Part shown: positions 1 through 8,666 of the stretch, piece after piece
How the letters are laid out: every line of letters starts with the position of its first letter
How positions within the stretch are numbered: the stretch's first letter is position 1
From: Cytophagaceae bacterium
GTDB lineage: Bacteria > Bacteroidota > Bacteroidia > Cytophagales > Flexibacteraceae
NCBI GenBank assembly: GCA_947464365.1
Contig: CANHWS010000029.1
Location: 1 to 19,905, forward strand
Direction of reading: 5' to 3'
DNA length: 19,905 nucleotides
Position numbers and translations under genes: made by a program
The notes under the pieces: model-generated
What the model was told of the DNA's origin: nothing
The model's input: the letters and a program-made list of their open reading frames with translations, nothing else
Databases searched by the model: none

Positions 1-219
1 AGAGCGGGACCCAAAGGTCTTGACATTTTTGATATTGGTCATTTTGGTGTGAGTAGTAGCAAAAACTAGGGAATATATTTGTCATCTAACTATGGACCGC
101 ACCTAGTTGGTAACTGTCATATCCTTTAATGATATTATGGATGCCGATAACACATGGATAGCCATTGAGGATAAATTATTTTGAGGGCAAGCTTAGCAAT
201 CAGATATCAACTACCAAAA
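1..219. other. Intergenic stretch, no gene seen
   Basis: No convincing reading frame, RNA gene or repeat is visible here. The stretch lies downstream of the minus-strand secreted protein and before its terminator hairpin, so it is probably a spacer towards a gene outside the window. Confidence 0.5.
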
Positions 220-264
220 TACCAAAAGGCCCCTCCTAGTCAAGACTATTTGGGGCTTTTGGTA
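220..264 (-). terminator. Rho-independent-type terminator of the T9SS cargo gene
   Basis: The left arm 220-233 (TACCAAAAGGCCCC) pairs with the right arm 252-264 (GGGGCTTTTGGTA), with one bulged base. Read on the minus strand, the hairpin sits just past the stop codon at 288 and runs into a T-rich tail. It serves the minus-strand gene that ends at 288. Confidence 0.7.
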
Positions 265-287
265 ATGATTGCCTTAAGGTAGATTGA

Positions 288-2252
288 TTACTTGACGACC
301 AAACGCTTGGTATAAACACCATCTGGGGTGTTCACCTGACAGATGTAAAGGCCTGCGTGGAGGGTGCTTAGGTTGATGGCAATTTCATTCCTGCCAGCTG
401 CTTGATAGCCCATGGCTTCTTCGCGAACTAAAGCTCCGTTGCTAGCAATCAGGCGGATGCTGATATCGCCAGCAGTACGCAGGTTGATTGGCAACAAGGC
501 TCGGCCTTGCGCAGGGTTAGGGTAAAGATTGCCAATGGCTACGTATGGCTCGGCACGTGGGCCAGAGGTAACAGTACCTTGTGATTTCAAGATCAAACGG
601 AAAGGAACTTCGATTTCTGACCTGTTGCGGCTTGGTGCCCAAACGCCGGCAGTGATCTCGAAGGCACGGCCACTGGTTGGTACAAGGCTGTCATATACTA
701 GGCCATTCCAGAGGAAACGAGTGGTACGGTTTTGGGTGATGCCCATATAAACACGCCCTGAAGGCACATCGATTGGAGTGGCAAGGGTGCGTTTAATCGC
801 AACATAATAGCTACTAACAGCACCTTGAGTGATCTCGGTACCGATGGTATCAGCTTCTTGGCTAATCGAAGGGTCTGTGCTTGGCTTATCAACTACAAGA
901 GAAGTCAATAGGGAGGCAGAGGTAGGCAAGTTAGGACCGCTATAGAGCGCTACGTTGAAAGGTGCCAATGAATCTGGTACGTTGATTGTCGGGTTGAACC
1001 AAGCAGCCTCAGGCCAAGTACTAACGAACTCAACACCAACGATTTTGGCAGGATAAAATGGCAAATCGAAAGATGTACCGCCTGTTGAACCAAGATTAAG
1101 CAAGACGTTCGGGTCGTTGTAGTCAAAGCCTACCTTGATTTCGCCACTAGCGTTGCTGTCAACTATTGAGATTTTGCTTAGCTCTTCGTTGTTAATCAAC
1201 AACTGGTCTCCATTTAGGCGCATTGTTACCTGTGCGAGATAGACACCAGGAGTAAGGCTTGCAGGGAAGGACTTAGGGAAAGTAACAGTGGTATCTTTTC
1301 CTTTAGCCAATGGTGCAGGGAAGTTGATGGTGTCCTGAAGGACAATATTGCTCTGAGGGTCCAGCAAATTCAGGAACACGCGGATGCGGTTGGCATGTGC
1401 AACTGTACCGGTATTACGGATGTTGGCTGTGATGTTGATCGGTTGACCTTTGTAACCAGCTATGGCAAGGTTTTCTGGGTTATGAATCCAGTTTACAGAG
1501 GCATCAACATATCTATAGGTAGATGCACGTGGGTACGTGTACTTCACCGCCAAATTGCTTGCGTTACGGACATTTCTGGTTACATTAAGTCCTAGGCCAG
1601 AAAGAGGACCGCTGTTGCCTCCTTTGTTGAACTCGGTGTAGCCAGTGTAAACCGTACCTGAGATTTGTTTGTATTGATAAACGATTGAGCTATCGGCAGC
1701 GTCAAGGATAACCTCAAACGTATTGGCACCCGATATCTGGTTAGCAGTGTTAGGGTTCCATTGTGGAACTTGTTCCCATTGGACTATCAACTTTGAACCT
1801 TGCACTTCGTAGAACGCCTTGGCATTTGGGGCTGGGCCGCCAGAAGGCTGAGTTACGAAGGTCAAATCAGACAGCAAAGGAGAAAGGACATTGGTACCTT
1901 GTGATACAAGTGGCCAGTTTGCAAATCCGTTTGAACCAGAGGCTATCAGCAAACCATTATCGCCCAAACGGATGTAACCATTGGAGCCGACTGTGAAGGT
2001 GTTAAACGTGTTCCAATAGTAGGTGAAGTTCGGCATGGCGAACGGGCCCACAAAGTTGTCATCGGCAAGGCCTGTGATCTGGGTTCCGGTTGTGCTGATG
2101 TCGATCCAGTTATAGGTTGGGCCTCCAACAGAGTTGCTATTGCGCCAGGTGTAGCCAAAGGCATCAGGACCTCCATTGTTCTGGGCTTGGGCAGTGCCAA
2201 AACCCAGCAATACAGCACCTACAGCCAAAAAGCGGAGTAGTTGATTTTTCAT
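288..2252 (-). CDS. Secreted protein with type IX secretion C-terminal sorting domain
   Basis: The frame is open further upstream to 2366, but ATG at 2252 begins a textbook signal peptide (MKNQLLRF, a hydrophobic run, then AQAQ), so I place the start there, giving 654 residues. The N-terminal part (about 25-250) is a beta-rich region with Gly/Tyr/Trp/Asn motifs such as GYTWRNSNSVGGPTYNW. Residues about 262-362 resemble a CARDB-like immunoglobulin-type domain (NITANIRNTGTVAHAN). The last 80 residues form a type A Por sorting domain: NLYPNPAQGR, then IRLIASNGALV, then LHAGLYICQV, ending KRLVVK. Such domains direct export across the outer membrane by the T9SS and usually attachment to the surface. 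I see no catalytic motif, so the role (adhesin, matrix or binding protein) is unknown. It is a single gene with its own terminator; I could not find a clear promoter. Confidence 0.85.
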   Translation of the reverse strand: MKNQLLRFLAVGAVLLGFGTAQAQNNGGPDAFGYTWRNSNSVGGPTYNWIDISTTGTQITGLADDNFVGPFAMPNFTYYWNTFNTFTVGSNGYIRLGDNGLLIASGSNGFANWPLVSQGTNVLSPLLSDLTFVTQPSGGPAPNAKAFYEVQGSKLIVQWEQVPQWNPNTANQISGANTFEVILDAADSSIVYQYKQISGTVYTGYTEFNKGGNSGPLSGLGLNVTRNVRNASNLAVKYTYPRASTYRYVDASVNWIHNPENLAIAGYKGQPINITANIRNTGTVAHANRIRVFLNLLDPQSNIVLQDTINFPAPLAKGKDTTVTFPKSFPASLTPGVYLAQVTMRLNGDQLLINNEELSKISIVDSNASGEIKVGFDYNDPNVLLNLGSTGGTSFDLPFYPAKIVGVEFVSTWPEAAWFNPTINVPDSLAPFNVALYSGPNLPTSASLLTSLVVDKPSTDPSISQEADTIGTEITQGAVSSYYVAIKRTLATPIDVPSGRVYMGITQNRTTRFLWNGLVYDSLVPTSGRAFEITAGVWAPSRNRSEIEVPFRLILKSQGTVTSGPRAEPYVAIGNLYPNPAQGRALLPINLRTAGDISIRLIASNGALVREEAMGYQAAGRNEIAINLSTLHAGLYICQVNTPDGVYTKRLVVK

Positions 2253-2477
2253 GTAAGCTGGTAAAAGTGTAAGGAAAAGGGGGATTAAGTACGACACGGT
2301 CATCAGAAACGCACCATTGTTGCTATTTGCTGCAGGACACAATTCTGATTGTGCCAAATTAAGCAAAACAAGAACAATTTAGCAATAGTTAGGACGCAAA
2401 CACCACATTTGTTTTGGTCAGTATTTGCCTCTGCTGCCTAACTGATAACCTACTGGTGCTTCGCTTTTAGGACTACT

Positions 2478-4340
2478 CTATAACTGAAGACCAGCAAGCT
2501 CGGGCGATGGTTGTATGTTAGGGTCAACTTTTTTGGCAAGCGCCAACCATTTTTTCGCAAGGTCTTGATGTTGGTGCCGCAGTTCGTATTGGGCTCGCCA
2601 CATAATGGCAATAGAGGCTATGCTGGTAGCTTGTTTGTGGTACATGGTCGGCTGAAGCACTGGCTTATCAAAGAGGCGGTCTAGGTGCGTAGGCCACTGG
2701 CTGGGTTTATAGACACCATCAGCCGGCAGAGCCTGGAGGTAAAGTCCCATCGGTACAAGTTCGATATCAGCTGGGATTTTGAGCTCACCCTTCGGCAGCT
2801 CGTCCAGGATCATTTCGGGGGTGATATAGACGGCCACTTTCCGGTAATTGGTGGTGGCCAAGCCGCTAATCATCGCACTGTAGCCTGCTTGCAGATTATT
2901 GCCATCATAAGGTTTACCTTGCTCAAAGGGTGCAAGGTCAATTTTGAATTTGGTAACCAAAGGACCCAATTCGGTCAGGTATTTTCCTGCCTTCTCTTCG
3001 AGGTAGTTCAGGTACCAAATGCGCCGTAGTAGTTCTTTGTCAATGACCATGATGTCAGGACGCATTCCCGCTCCACGTTGGAAATACTGGCTGCTGGCTA
3101 CCCAATGATCCCATTGTTTGGATAGAATTAGTGCGTTTGGTTTGGCTGGCAGTAGGACATCATGCGCATAGGCGTCAAACAAATAGTCTGAGCTGTAGTC
3201 ATTTTTCTTGATGCCAAGGATTAGTGTCGTACCCAGACCGAGCCCCAAAAGCCCAACGATGGCATACTTAAATGGTTTTTCGAGGGTCAAAATATAGGCA
3301 ATTGCCCAGCCTACCATAATGGCTATCGATAGATAGCAAAGCAAAAAATAGCTTTCGATATCATGGATATCATAGTTGATGGCCCAAAGGAGGCAACCCA
3401 TAAAGGCCAAGCCAATCACGATCGCAACAGTTCTCCCTTTGGCAATCAGCACTACCAACGAAGCTAACAAAACGAGAATGCCTGCAAGACCACCAAAATC
3501 TAGCAATGACTTAATAAAGACCTTGAACTGTTTACCTGCAGCCCCTTTGGCAAAGACCCAAGTGCTAAACTGTTGACCAGTGATATGGTACTTGAAACTG
3601 GCCCAGTCCCGGATGAATCCCCAATTGGTTAATGGGGCTCGGCTGCTGGCGATGAACAAGTAGCTATAAAGCAACCCAATCAAGACAAAAAACAGGACCA
3701 ACATAAAGCCTAAAACCCTGAAGCCTTGTACTTTGAATCCCCATGTATTTAAGAAAATATAAACGATGACAGGGGTCAACATAATGGTGCTGACATGGTT
3801 TGCGAACGAAAATGCCAAGGCTACTGCAACCAACAACCAAGGTTTTAGCTCCTGTTGTTGCCAGGCCAGCAACAATGCCCACAGCACCAAGCCTAGCATC
3901 AGGATATGAAGACCATAGACTTCGATGCTTACTGACTGAAACCAAACCACCCGATGTCCGCCAAAAACTAGTGCACCCATTACCGATGCGGCGTATCCTG
4001 ACCATGGACTAAGTCTCGGAAATGAGCGACGTATAAGAAGCAAGGCCACTTGGGCCACCATAGCCACTCCTGCGGCTGTGGTAAGGAGGGCAAACCAATT
4101 GGCTTGCCTGATGAGTGTCATGCCAAACCAGTCAGCCAATGGTAGCTGCATAAATAGGTAGCCCAAGATGGTGAACAGGGGGTATCCTGTAGCATGGGCC
4201 ACACCAGGCTCGATGATGGCGGCTGCCAACTCACCTGTGTCTATCATCAAAACGCTTGGTGCAAGCGTTAGGCTATATAACAAAAACAGCAACGCAAAAA
4301 CTGGGATGCTAGGGTAGCGCAGCAGGAAAGAGGTTGTCAC
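2478..4340 (-). CDS. DUF2723 multi-pass membrane protein, putative GT-C glycosyltransferase
   Basis: 620 residues, GTG start. The N-terminus carries the DUF2723 signature: after the first membrane helix comes IDTGELAAAI (Asp34, Glu37), then GVAHATGYPLF (His49). An acidic pair in the first external loop is typical of GT-C enzymes that use lipid-linked sugars. About ten hydrophobic helices follow to roughly residue 390. Then comes a soluble tail of about 220 residues, ending in a helical TPR-like stretch (WRAQYELRHQHQDLAKKWLALA, near residues 575-595). The eukaryotic relative TMEM260 is an O-mannosyltransferase; the bacterial members' substrate is not established, so protein or envelope glycosylation is inference. 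The small membrane protein starting at 4945 lies 50 bases upstream on the same strand, so the two probably share a transcript. Confidence 0.8.
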   Translation of the reverse strand: MTTSFLLRYPSIPVFALLFLLYSLTLAPSVLMIDTGELAAAIIEPGVAHATGYPLFTILGYLFMQLPLADWFGMTLIRQANWFALLTTAAGVAMVAQVALLLIRRSFPRLSPWSGYAASVMGALVFGGHRVVWFQSVSIEVYGLHILMLGLVLWALLLAWQQQELKPWLLVAVALAFSFANHVSTIMLTPVIVYIFLNTWGFKVQGFRVLGFMLVLFFVLIGLLYSYLFIASSRAPLTNWGFIRDWASFKYHITGQQFSTWVFAKGAAGKQFKVFIKSLLDFGGLAGILVLLASLVVLIAKGRTVAIVIGLAFMGCLLWAINYDIHDIESYFLLCYLSIAIMVGWAIAYILTLEKPFKYAIVGLLGLGLGTTLILGIKKNDYSSDYLFDAYAHDVLLPAKPNALILSKQWDHWVASSQYFQRGAGMRPDIMVIDKELLRRIWYLNYLEEKAGKYLTELGPLVTKFKIDLAPFEQGKPYDGNNLQAGYSAMISGLATTNYRKVAVYITPEMILDELPKGELKIPADIELVPMGLYLQALPADGVYKPSQWPTHLDRLFDKPVLQPTMYHKQATSIASIAIMWRAQYELRHQHQDLAKKWLALAKKVDPNIQPSPELAGLQL

Positions 4341-4390
4341 GTATGGAGTAGGCTAGTGGACAGGTGTGCGTAGCTTAAAGGAATCAAAAA

Positions 4391-4945
4391 CTAGTCAACA
4401 GTAGGAGTTTTGGGCTTGTACATCCGTTTCTGGATATAGGAGAGAATAAACCTAAAAACGTAAAACAGGACCGCAAAAACCACCGCCTTTTGTGCAATCT
4501 TGAACCAGCTAAACAGGCTGAGCTCAAACAACGGCTCGTCTTGCAGGTTGCTAAATACAATGCTGGACTGTTTGGCAGCCATAAACTTGGCTGTACCACG
4601 CCCTCCAACAAAGCTGACAGCAATTAGCGTTCCATTTGCCTTGATCCAGTAGGTGCCATCGATGCTGGTGTCATCCGTTCCGTCCTGTCGAAGCGCCTTC
4701 AAGACAGTTGTTACACTATCACCGCTAATATCGTCTAGCTCAGCGGACATTTGTTTGAGGGTTAACTTGTCCGGATTAAGGCTGAAAGAAAAGGCGTTTT
4801 TACCTTCGTTCTTGAGGTCGATCTGCTGGCAGCGTGCTTGGTGGCAAAGCGTAAACAAGGCCAAGCTTAGTAACAGCAAAATCCCATAATTAGAGGCAGG
4901 ACGAAGACGAGGCTGTTGGAATGATGTGTTCTGGAAACGAAACAT
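4391..4945 (-). CDS. Hypothetical membrane-anchored exported protein
   Basis: 184 residues, ATG start. A hydrophobic segment at about 20-35 (GILLLLSLALFTLC) looks like a signal peptide or anchor. Residues 41-140 form a mixed, probably beta-rich extracytoplasmic domain (SFSLNPDKLTLKQMSAELDD, then DGTYWIKANGTLIAVSFVGG). A second membrane helix at about 150-171 is followed by a basic tail (IQKRMYKPKT). I do not recognise the family. A -7 box lies at 4973-4980, just inside the typA terminator, so the gene probably starts its own transcript that continues into the DUF2723 gene. A helper for the glycosyltransferase is possible but only suggested by position. Confidence 0.65.
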   Translation of the reverse strand: MFRFQNTSFQQPRLRPASNYGILLLLSLALFTLCHQARCQQIDLKNEGKNAFSFSLNPDKLTLKQMSAELDDISGDSVTTVLKALRQDGTDDTSIDGTYWIKANGTLIAVSFVGGRGTAKFMAAKQSSIVFSNLQDEPLFELSLFSWFKIAQKAVVFAVLFYVFRFILSYIQKRMYKPKTPTVD

Positions 4946-4972
4946 GATTGAAGGCTATGGTCTGTATGACCT

Positions 4973-4980
4973 CAAAAATA
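4973..4980 (-). promoter_or_regulatory. Bacteroidota-type -7 element for the 4945 gene
   Basis: The minus strand reads TATTTTTG, matching TAnnTTTG, 27 bases upstream of the ATG. Upstream TTG triplets exist (the complement of 4997-4999 gives a 16-base spacer), but the spacing is shorter than usual, so the -33 element is uncertain. Confidence 0.5.
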
Positions 4981-4997
4981 GGGTAGTGACAAATAAC

Positions 4998-5026
4998 AAA
5001 AAAGCAGCCATTGCGGGGCTGCTTTT
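4998..5026 (-). terminator. Terminator of typA
   Basis: Arms AAAAGCAGCC (5000-5009) and GGCTGCTTTT (5017-5026) pair perfectly over 10 bases with a 7-base loop. On the minus strand the hairpin is followed by a run of six T. It lies 38 bases past the typA stop codon. Confidence 0.85.
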
Positions 5027-5063
5027 CTGACAATGGGTTATGATCAGAGTTTTGGGATCTGGA

Positions 5064-6878
5064 CTAGGCCTCCTCAAACTTGTTCTCGTTACGTTTACGT
5101 TCGCCGGCATCAAGGTAGATTTTGCGCATCCTGATGCTGAGTGGTGTGATCTCGAGGTACTCGTCCTTCTGGATGTACTCAAGGCTCTCTTCGAGGCTGA
5201 ACTGAATTTTAGGGGCGATTTTGACGTTGTCATCCGTGCCTGAGGCACGCATGTTGGTCAGTTTTTTGCCTTTCTGGATGTTGACTTCAAGGTCGTTTTG
5301 GCGGCTGTGCTCACCAATAACTTGGCCCATGTAGACGTCCTCGCCCGGATCGACAAAGAAAACGCCACGGTCTTGCAATTTGTCAATGGCGTAGCCAGTA
5401 CCAGGTCCTTGTTCCATGCTGATCAACGAGCCGTTAATCCTGCCGGCAATCGGGCCACGGAAAGAAGCATATTCTTTGAACCGGTGGGTCATAACTGCCT
5501 CACCACCAGTGGCATTCAGGATTGCAGTCCGGAGGCCAATCAGGCCACGAGACGGAATCTCAAACTCAAGGTGTTGGAGGTCACCTTTAGGTTCCATGAT
5601 CAAAAGTTCGCCTTTACGTTGGCTTGCAAACTCGATCACTTTGCCGGCACCTTCCTCAGGAACATCAACAACCAGTTGCTCGATTGGCTCATGGCGTTGA
5701 CCATTTACCTCCTTATAAAGCACCTGTGGCTGACCGACTTGAAGCTCATATCCTTCGCGACGCATGGTCTCGATCAGGACAGAAAGGTGAAGGATACCAC
5801 GACCGAAGACCAAGAACTTGTCTTCGCTATCAGTTTCCATGATCTTGAGTGCCAAGTTTTTCTCGGTCTCTTTGTACAAACGATCACGCAAGTGACGGCT
5901 GGTTACAAACTTACCTTCCTTACCAAAGAATGGCGAGTTGTTGATCGTGAACAACATTGACATTGTTGGCTCATCAATCGCGATGCGGACCAAAGCTTCA
6001 GGGTTGTCTCCGTCAGCGATGGTATCGCCAATTTCAAAACCTTCGATACCGGTCACGGCGCAGATATCCCCACTATGAACCTCCGATACTTTTAGACGAC
6101 CTAGACCCTCGAATACGTTGAGGTCCTTAACGCGCATCTTCTTGAATGTTCCGTCAGCTTTGCAAAGCGAAACAGATTGACCCTCGGTGATGGTGCCACG
6201 CAAAACACGACCGATGGCGATACGTCCGACAAAGGCGGAGTAATCCAAAGAGGTGATTTGCATCTGGAGGCTTCCCTCGTTGACAGGTGCTGGTGGAATA
6301 TGCGCAACAATTGCCTCGAGTAAGGGCTCGATGGTATCAGTTGGTTGTTTGTAGTCAGTTGACATCCAACCACCTTTGCCACTACCATATAAGGTTGCAA
6401 AGTCTAGTTGGTGTTCGGTACCACCAAGGTTGAACATGAGGTCAAACACGGCCTCGTGTACTTCGTCTGGGCGACAGTTTGGTTTATCTACTTTGTTGAC
6501 GACCACGATCGGCTTTAGGCCAAGGGCAAGGGCTTTACCAAGTACAAAACGAGTCTGAGGCATTGGGCCTTCAAACGCATCTACAAGCAGGATAACGCCA
6601 TCAGCCATCTTGAGCACACGCTCTACCTCACCGCCAAAGTCGGCGTGACCAGGGGTGTCGATGATGTTGATCTTGACGTCTTTGTACCGGACAGAAACGT
6701 TCTTGGATACGATGGTGATCCCGCGTTCGCGTTCCAGATCGTTGTTGTCCAAGATGAGTTCTCCTGTTTCCTGATTATCCCTAAATAGTTTGGAATAGTG
6801 GATGATTTTGTCAACCAAGGTCGTTTTGCCGTGGTCAACGTGGGCAATGATTGCTACGTTGCGGATCTGCTGCGTCAT
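5064..6878 (-). CDS. typA: Ribosome-associated translational GTPase TypA/BipA
   Basis: 604 residues, the usual full length for the family. The GTPase motifs are in order: AHVDHGKTT (12-20, P-loop), RERGITI (switch I), DTPGHADFGGE (74-84) and NKVD (128-131). They are followed by the EF-Tu-like domain 2, then EF-G-like domains and the TypA-specific C-terminus (about 390-604; SRGLIGLRTAILNATGGEAV, then GEHSRQNDLEVN). TypA binds the 70S ribosome and supports 50S assembly and growth under cold or other stress. The ATG at 6878 fits the family N-terminus. The gene is divergent from the LPS-export permease, has its own terminator at 4998-5026, a -7 box at 6938-6945, and a leader hairpin at 6887-6925. 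Confidence 0.97.
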   Translation of the reverse strand: MTQQIRNVAIIAHVDHGKTTLVDKIIHYSKLFRDNQETGELILDNNDLERERGITIVSKNVSVRYKDVKINIIDTPGHADFGGEVERVLKMADGVILLVDAFEGPMPQTRFVLGKALALGLKPIVVVNKVDKPNCRPDEVHEAVFDLMFNLGGTEHQLDFATLYGSGKGGWMSTDYKQPTDTIEPLLEAIVAHIPPAPVNEGSLQMQITSLDYSAFVGRIAIGRVLRGTITEGQSVSLCKADGTFKKMRVKDLNVFEGLGRLKVSEVHSGDICAVTGIEGFEIGDTIADGDNPEALVRIAIDEPTMSMLFTINNSPFFGKEGKFVTSRHLRDRLYKETEKNLALKIMETDSEDKFLVFGRGILHLSVLIETMRREGYELQVGQPQVLYKEVNGQRHEPIEQLVVDVPEEGAGKVIEFASQRKGELLIMEPKGDLQHLEFEIPSRGLIGLRTAILNATGGEAVMTHRFKEYASFRGPIAGRINGSLISMEQGPGTGYAIDKLQDRGVFFVDPGEDVYMGQVIGEHSRQNDLEVNIQKGKKLTNMRASGTDDNVKIAPKIQFSLEESLEYIQKDEYLEITPLSIRMRKIYLDAGERKRNENKFEEA

Positions 6879-6886
6879 AAAAAGAT

Positions 6887-6925
6887 ACGGAGCCGAGTGC
6901 GGATGATTAGGCTATGGGGCTCCGT
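6887..6925 (-). promoter_or_regulatory. Leader hairpin upstream of typA
   Basis: ACGGAGCC (6887-6894) pairs with GGCTCCGT (6918-6925) over eight bases with a 23-base loop, within the predicted typA 5' untranslated leader and ending 8 bases before the ATG. Because it abuts the start codon it could affect translation initiation or mRNA stability. No known riboswitch class is recognised; the regulatory role is inference. Confidence 0.35.
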
Positions 6926-6937
6926 GTAAACTGGGCG

Positions 6938-6945
6938 CAAAGTTA
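6938..6945 (-). promoter_or_regulatory. -7 promoter element of typA
   Basis: The minus strand reads TAACTTTG, an exact match to TAnnTTTG, 59 bases upstream of the typA ATG. I did not find a good TTG at the expected -33 distance, so this is a partial promoter match. Confidence 0.5.
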
Positions 6946-7115
6946 GGCAAATCTGCCGGCTTTCGGGCATGGCCTCCCCGAAATGTAATAAATAGATAGC
7001 ATAAGCACTATCCTCTCAGACTACCATGTTGGGGCCCTTGCCCTCAAAAAGAACCCTCAGGATTGGCCAAAGTGGCCTTATGGCCCTATTAGCTTAGGAG
7101 CTACTGGCCTAATAT

Positions 7116-7149
7116 TTGGCCAACTATCGTCGTTATACCCTTACTTTTG
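7116..7149 (+). promoter_or_regulatory. Promoter of the LPS-export permease gene
   Basis: TTG at 7116-7118 and TACTTTTG at 7142-7149 match the -33/-7 pattern of Bacteroidota, with a 23-base spacer at the long end of the usual range. Transcription would begin near 7156, about 10 bases before ATG 7167. This argues against the longer frame that starts with TTG at 7116. Confidence 0.6.
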
Positions 7150-7166
7150 TAGGGCAGTCCTGCTAT

Positions 7167-8666
7167 ATGATCAAGAAACTAGATAAACTCATCCTGTCGG
7201 CATTTATTGGCCCCTTGCTGGTCACGACCTCGGTTTTGGTTTTTATCTTCTTGGTCCAGTTCCTGATCATGAATTTTGATTCGCTGATTGGCAAAAACTT
7301 GCCTATCACTGTCTATTTAGAGCTGATCTTTTACCTCAGCCTCCAGATGATCCCGCAGGTTTTGCCGCTTGGTTTTTTGCTGGCAGCCCTGATTACCTAT
7401 GGCACCTTGGGCGAGTTCAGCGAGCTGACTGCCATTAAGTCTAGCGGTATATCGCTTTTGCGTGTCATTCAGCCCGTCCTTGTGTTGGTTATCGTGCTCT
7501 CTGGTGCTGTAATCCTGTTCAGCAATTATGTGCTGCCTAAAACCAATTTGCAGGCATTCTCCTTGCTCTATGACATCAAAACCAAAAAGATGGGCTTTAG
7601 CCTTAAGCCAGGCTCATTCTACTATGGACTGCCGGGCTATGCCATCAAGGCAAATGAGGTGGACCCAGACGGCCGTCACCTGAAGGATGTCATCATTTAT
7701 GACCATAGCGATGGGTCGGCCAACAAGAAAGTAACGGTGGCAGACAGTGGGCAGATGTACACGATCCTTAGCGATCGGTATTTGGTGCTAGAGCTATATA
7801 GTGGTACCAATTATAGTGAGGTAGCAGAGCAAGGTGGCCTAGGGCAGGAGTTCGTCCGGAACAAGTACAGTAAAAGTAAAATTGTATTTAGCCTTAGCAG
7901 CTTTGATCTTAGCCGAACCCGACAAGAGCTATTTTCGGGGCACAAGTTCATGCGCAACATCGGCCAGCTTGGGCACGACATCGATAGCATGCAGAGGGTC
8001 AAGACCGAGGCTATTGACAATTTTAGGTCCAATCTTTTGGCCTACTATAACTACATCAGCAAACCCATCAAAACCGCCGATGTTGGCAGAAAGCCTAGTA
8101 CGGCAATATTGAAGATGGTCGAGAAACAGGATGCTGGCAATGCCGACGATCGGAAGTACTTCCTGTATATCGCGACAAACCAAGCCCGTAACATCAAGAG
8201 CTTCAGTGCGGGTTTTGCAGAGCACTATAAGGAGCTGAGCCGAATGTCTAACGAGTACCGCATCGAGATGCAGAAAAAGTTCACCTTAGCGGTGGCCTGT
8301 ATGGTCTTGTTCTTGATCGGGGCACCTGTCGGCAGCATCATCCGGAAGGGAGGTCTTGGCGTTCCTGTCTTGGTCGGGATCGTTTTCTTTATCCTATACT
8401 ACATCCTGTCCATCGTGGGCGAGAAGTGGGCCAAGGAGGGTGTAGTAGATGTTTATCTAGGCCTTTGGGCTTCCAATGTGATTTTGTTGGGCGTTGCTTT
8501 GTTTTTCTTGCAGCAAGCCCGCCGAGATGCAAGCCTATTTGATCTAGACTTTTATAGCTCCTTCATCAGTAAGGTCAAAGGTCTGTTTGGGCCTAAAGCC
8601 GTCGTTGCCAAAGCACCTAACGAAGCAAGCGATAACGAAACAAACCCTCAAAATGGTGGCCTTTAG
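7167..8666 (+). CDS. LptF/LptG family lipopolysaccharide export permease (YjgP/YjgQ)
   Basis: 499 residues from ATG 7167. The frame is open from TTG 7116, but a promoter occupies that extension and MIKKLDKLILSAF is the typical N-terminus of the family. The order is: a first helix (about 10-33); two more (about 55-77 and 98-122); a periplasmic beta-jellyroll (about 130-250); a long charged, helical insertion (about 255-375), common in Bacteroidota members; and three C-terminal helices (about 385-465), including FLIGAPVGSIIRKGG. LptF and LptG form the inner-membrane ABC complex with LptB that lifts LPS towards the LptA bridge. I cannot tell LptF from LptG, and no partner genes are adjacent. The C-terminal tail (about 470-499) is polar and probably disordered. 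Confidence 0.88.
   Translation: MIKKLDKLILSAFIGPLLVTTSVLVFIFLVQFLIMNFDSLIGKNLPITVYLELIFYLSLQMIPQVLPLGFLLAALITYGTLGEFSELTAIKSSGISLLRVIQPVLVLVIVLSGAVILFSNYVLPKTNLQAFSLLYDIKTKKMGFSLKPGSFYYGLPGYAIKANEVDPDGRHLKDVIIYDHSDGSANKKVTVADSGQMYTILSDRYLVLELYSGTNYSEVAEQGGLGQEFVRNKYSKSKIVFSLSSFDLSRTRQELFSGHKFMRNIGQLGHDIDSMQRVKTEAIDNFRSNLLAYYNYISKPIKTADVGRKPSTAILKMVEKQDAGNADDRKYFLYIATNQARNIKSFSAGFAEHYKELSRMSNEYRIEMQKKFTLAVACMVLFLIGAPVGSIIRKGGLGVPVLVGIVFFILYYILSIVGEKWAKEGVVDVYLGLWASNVILLGVALFFLQQARRDASLFDLDFYSSFISKVKGLFGPKAVVAKAPNEASDNETNPQNGGL

Noticed and set aside
5298..5960. A 220-codon plus-strand open frame
   Set aside because: It is antisense to typA, whose motifs are unambiguous; the frame has no family resemblance or start signals.
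7116..7166. TTG start at 7116 for the LPS permease
   Set aside because: The promoter lies within this extension, and the family N-terminus begins at ATG 7167.
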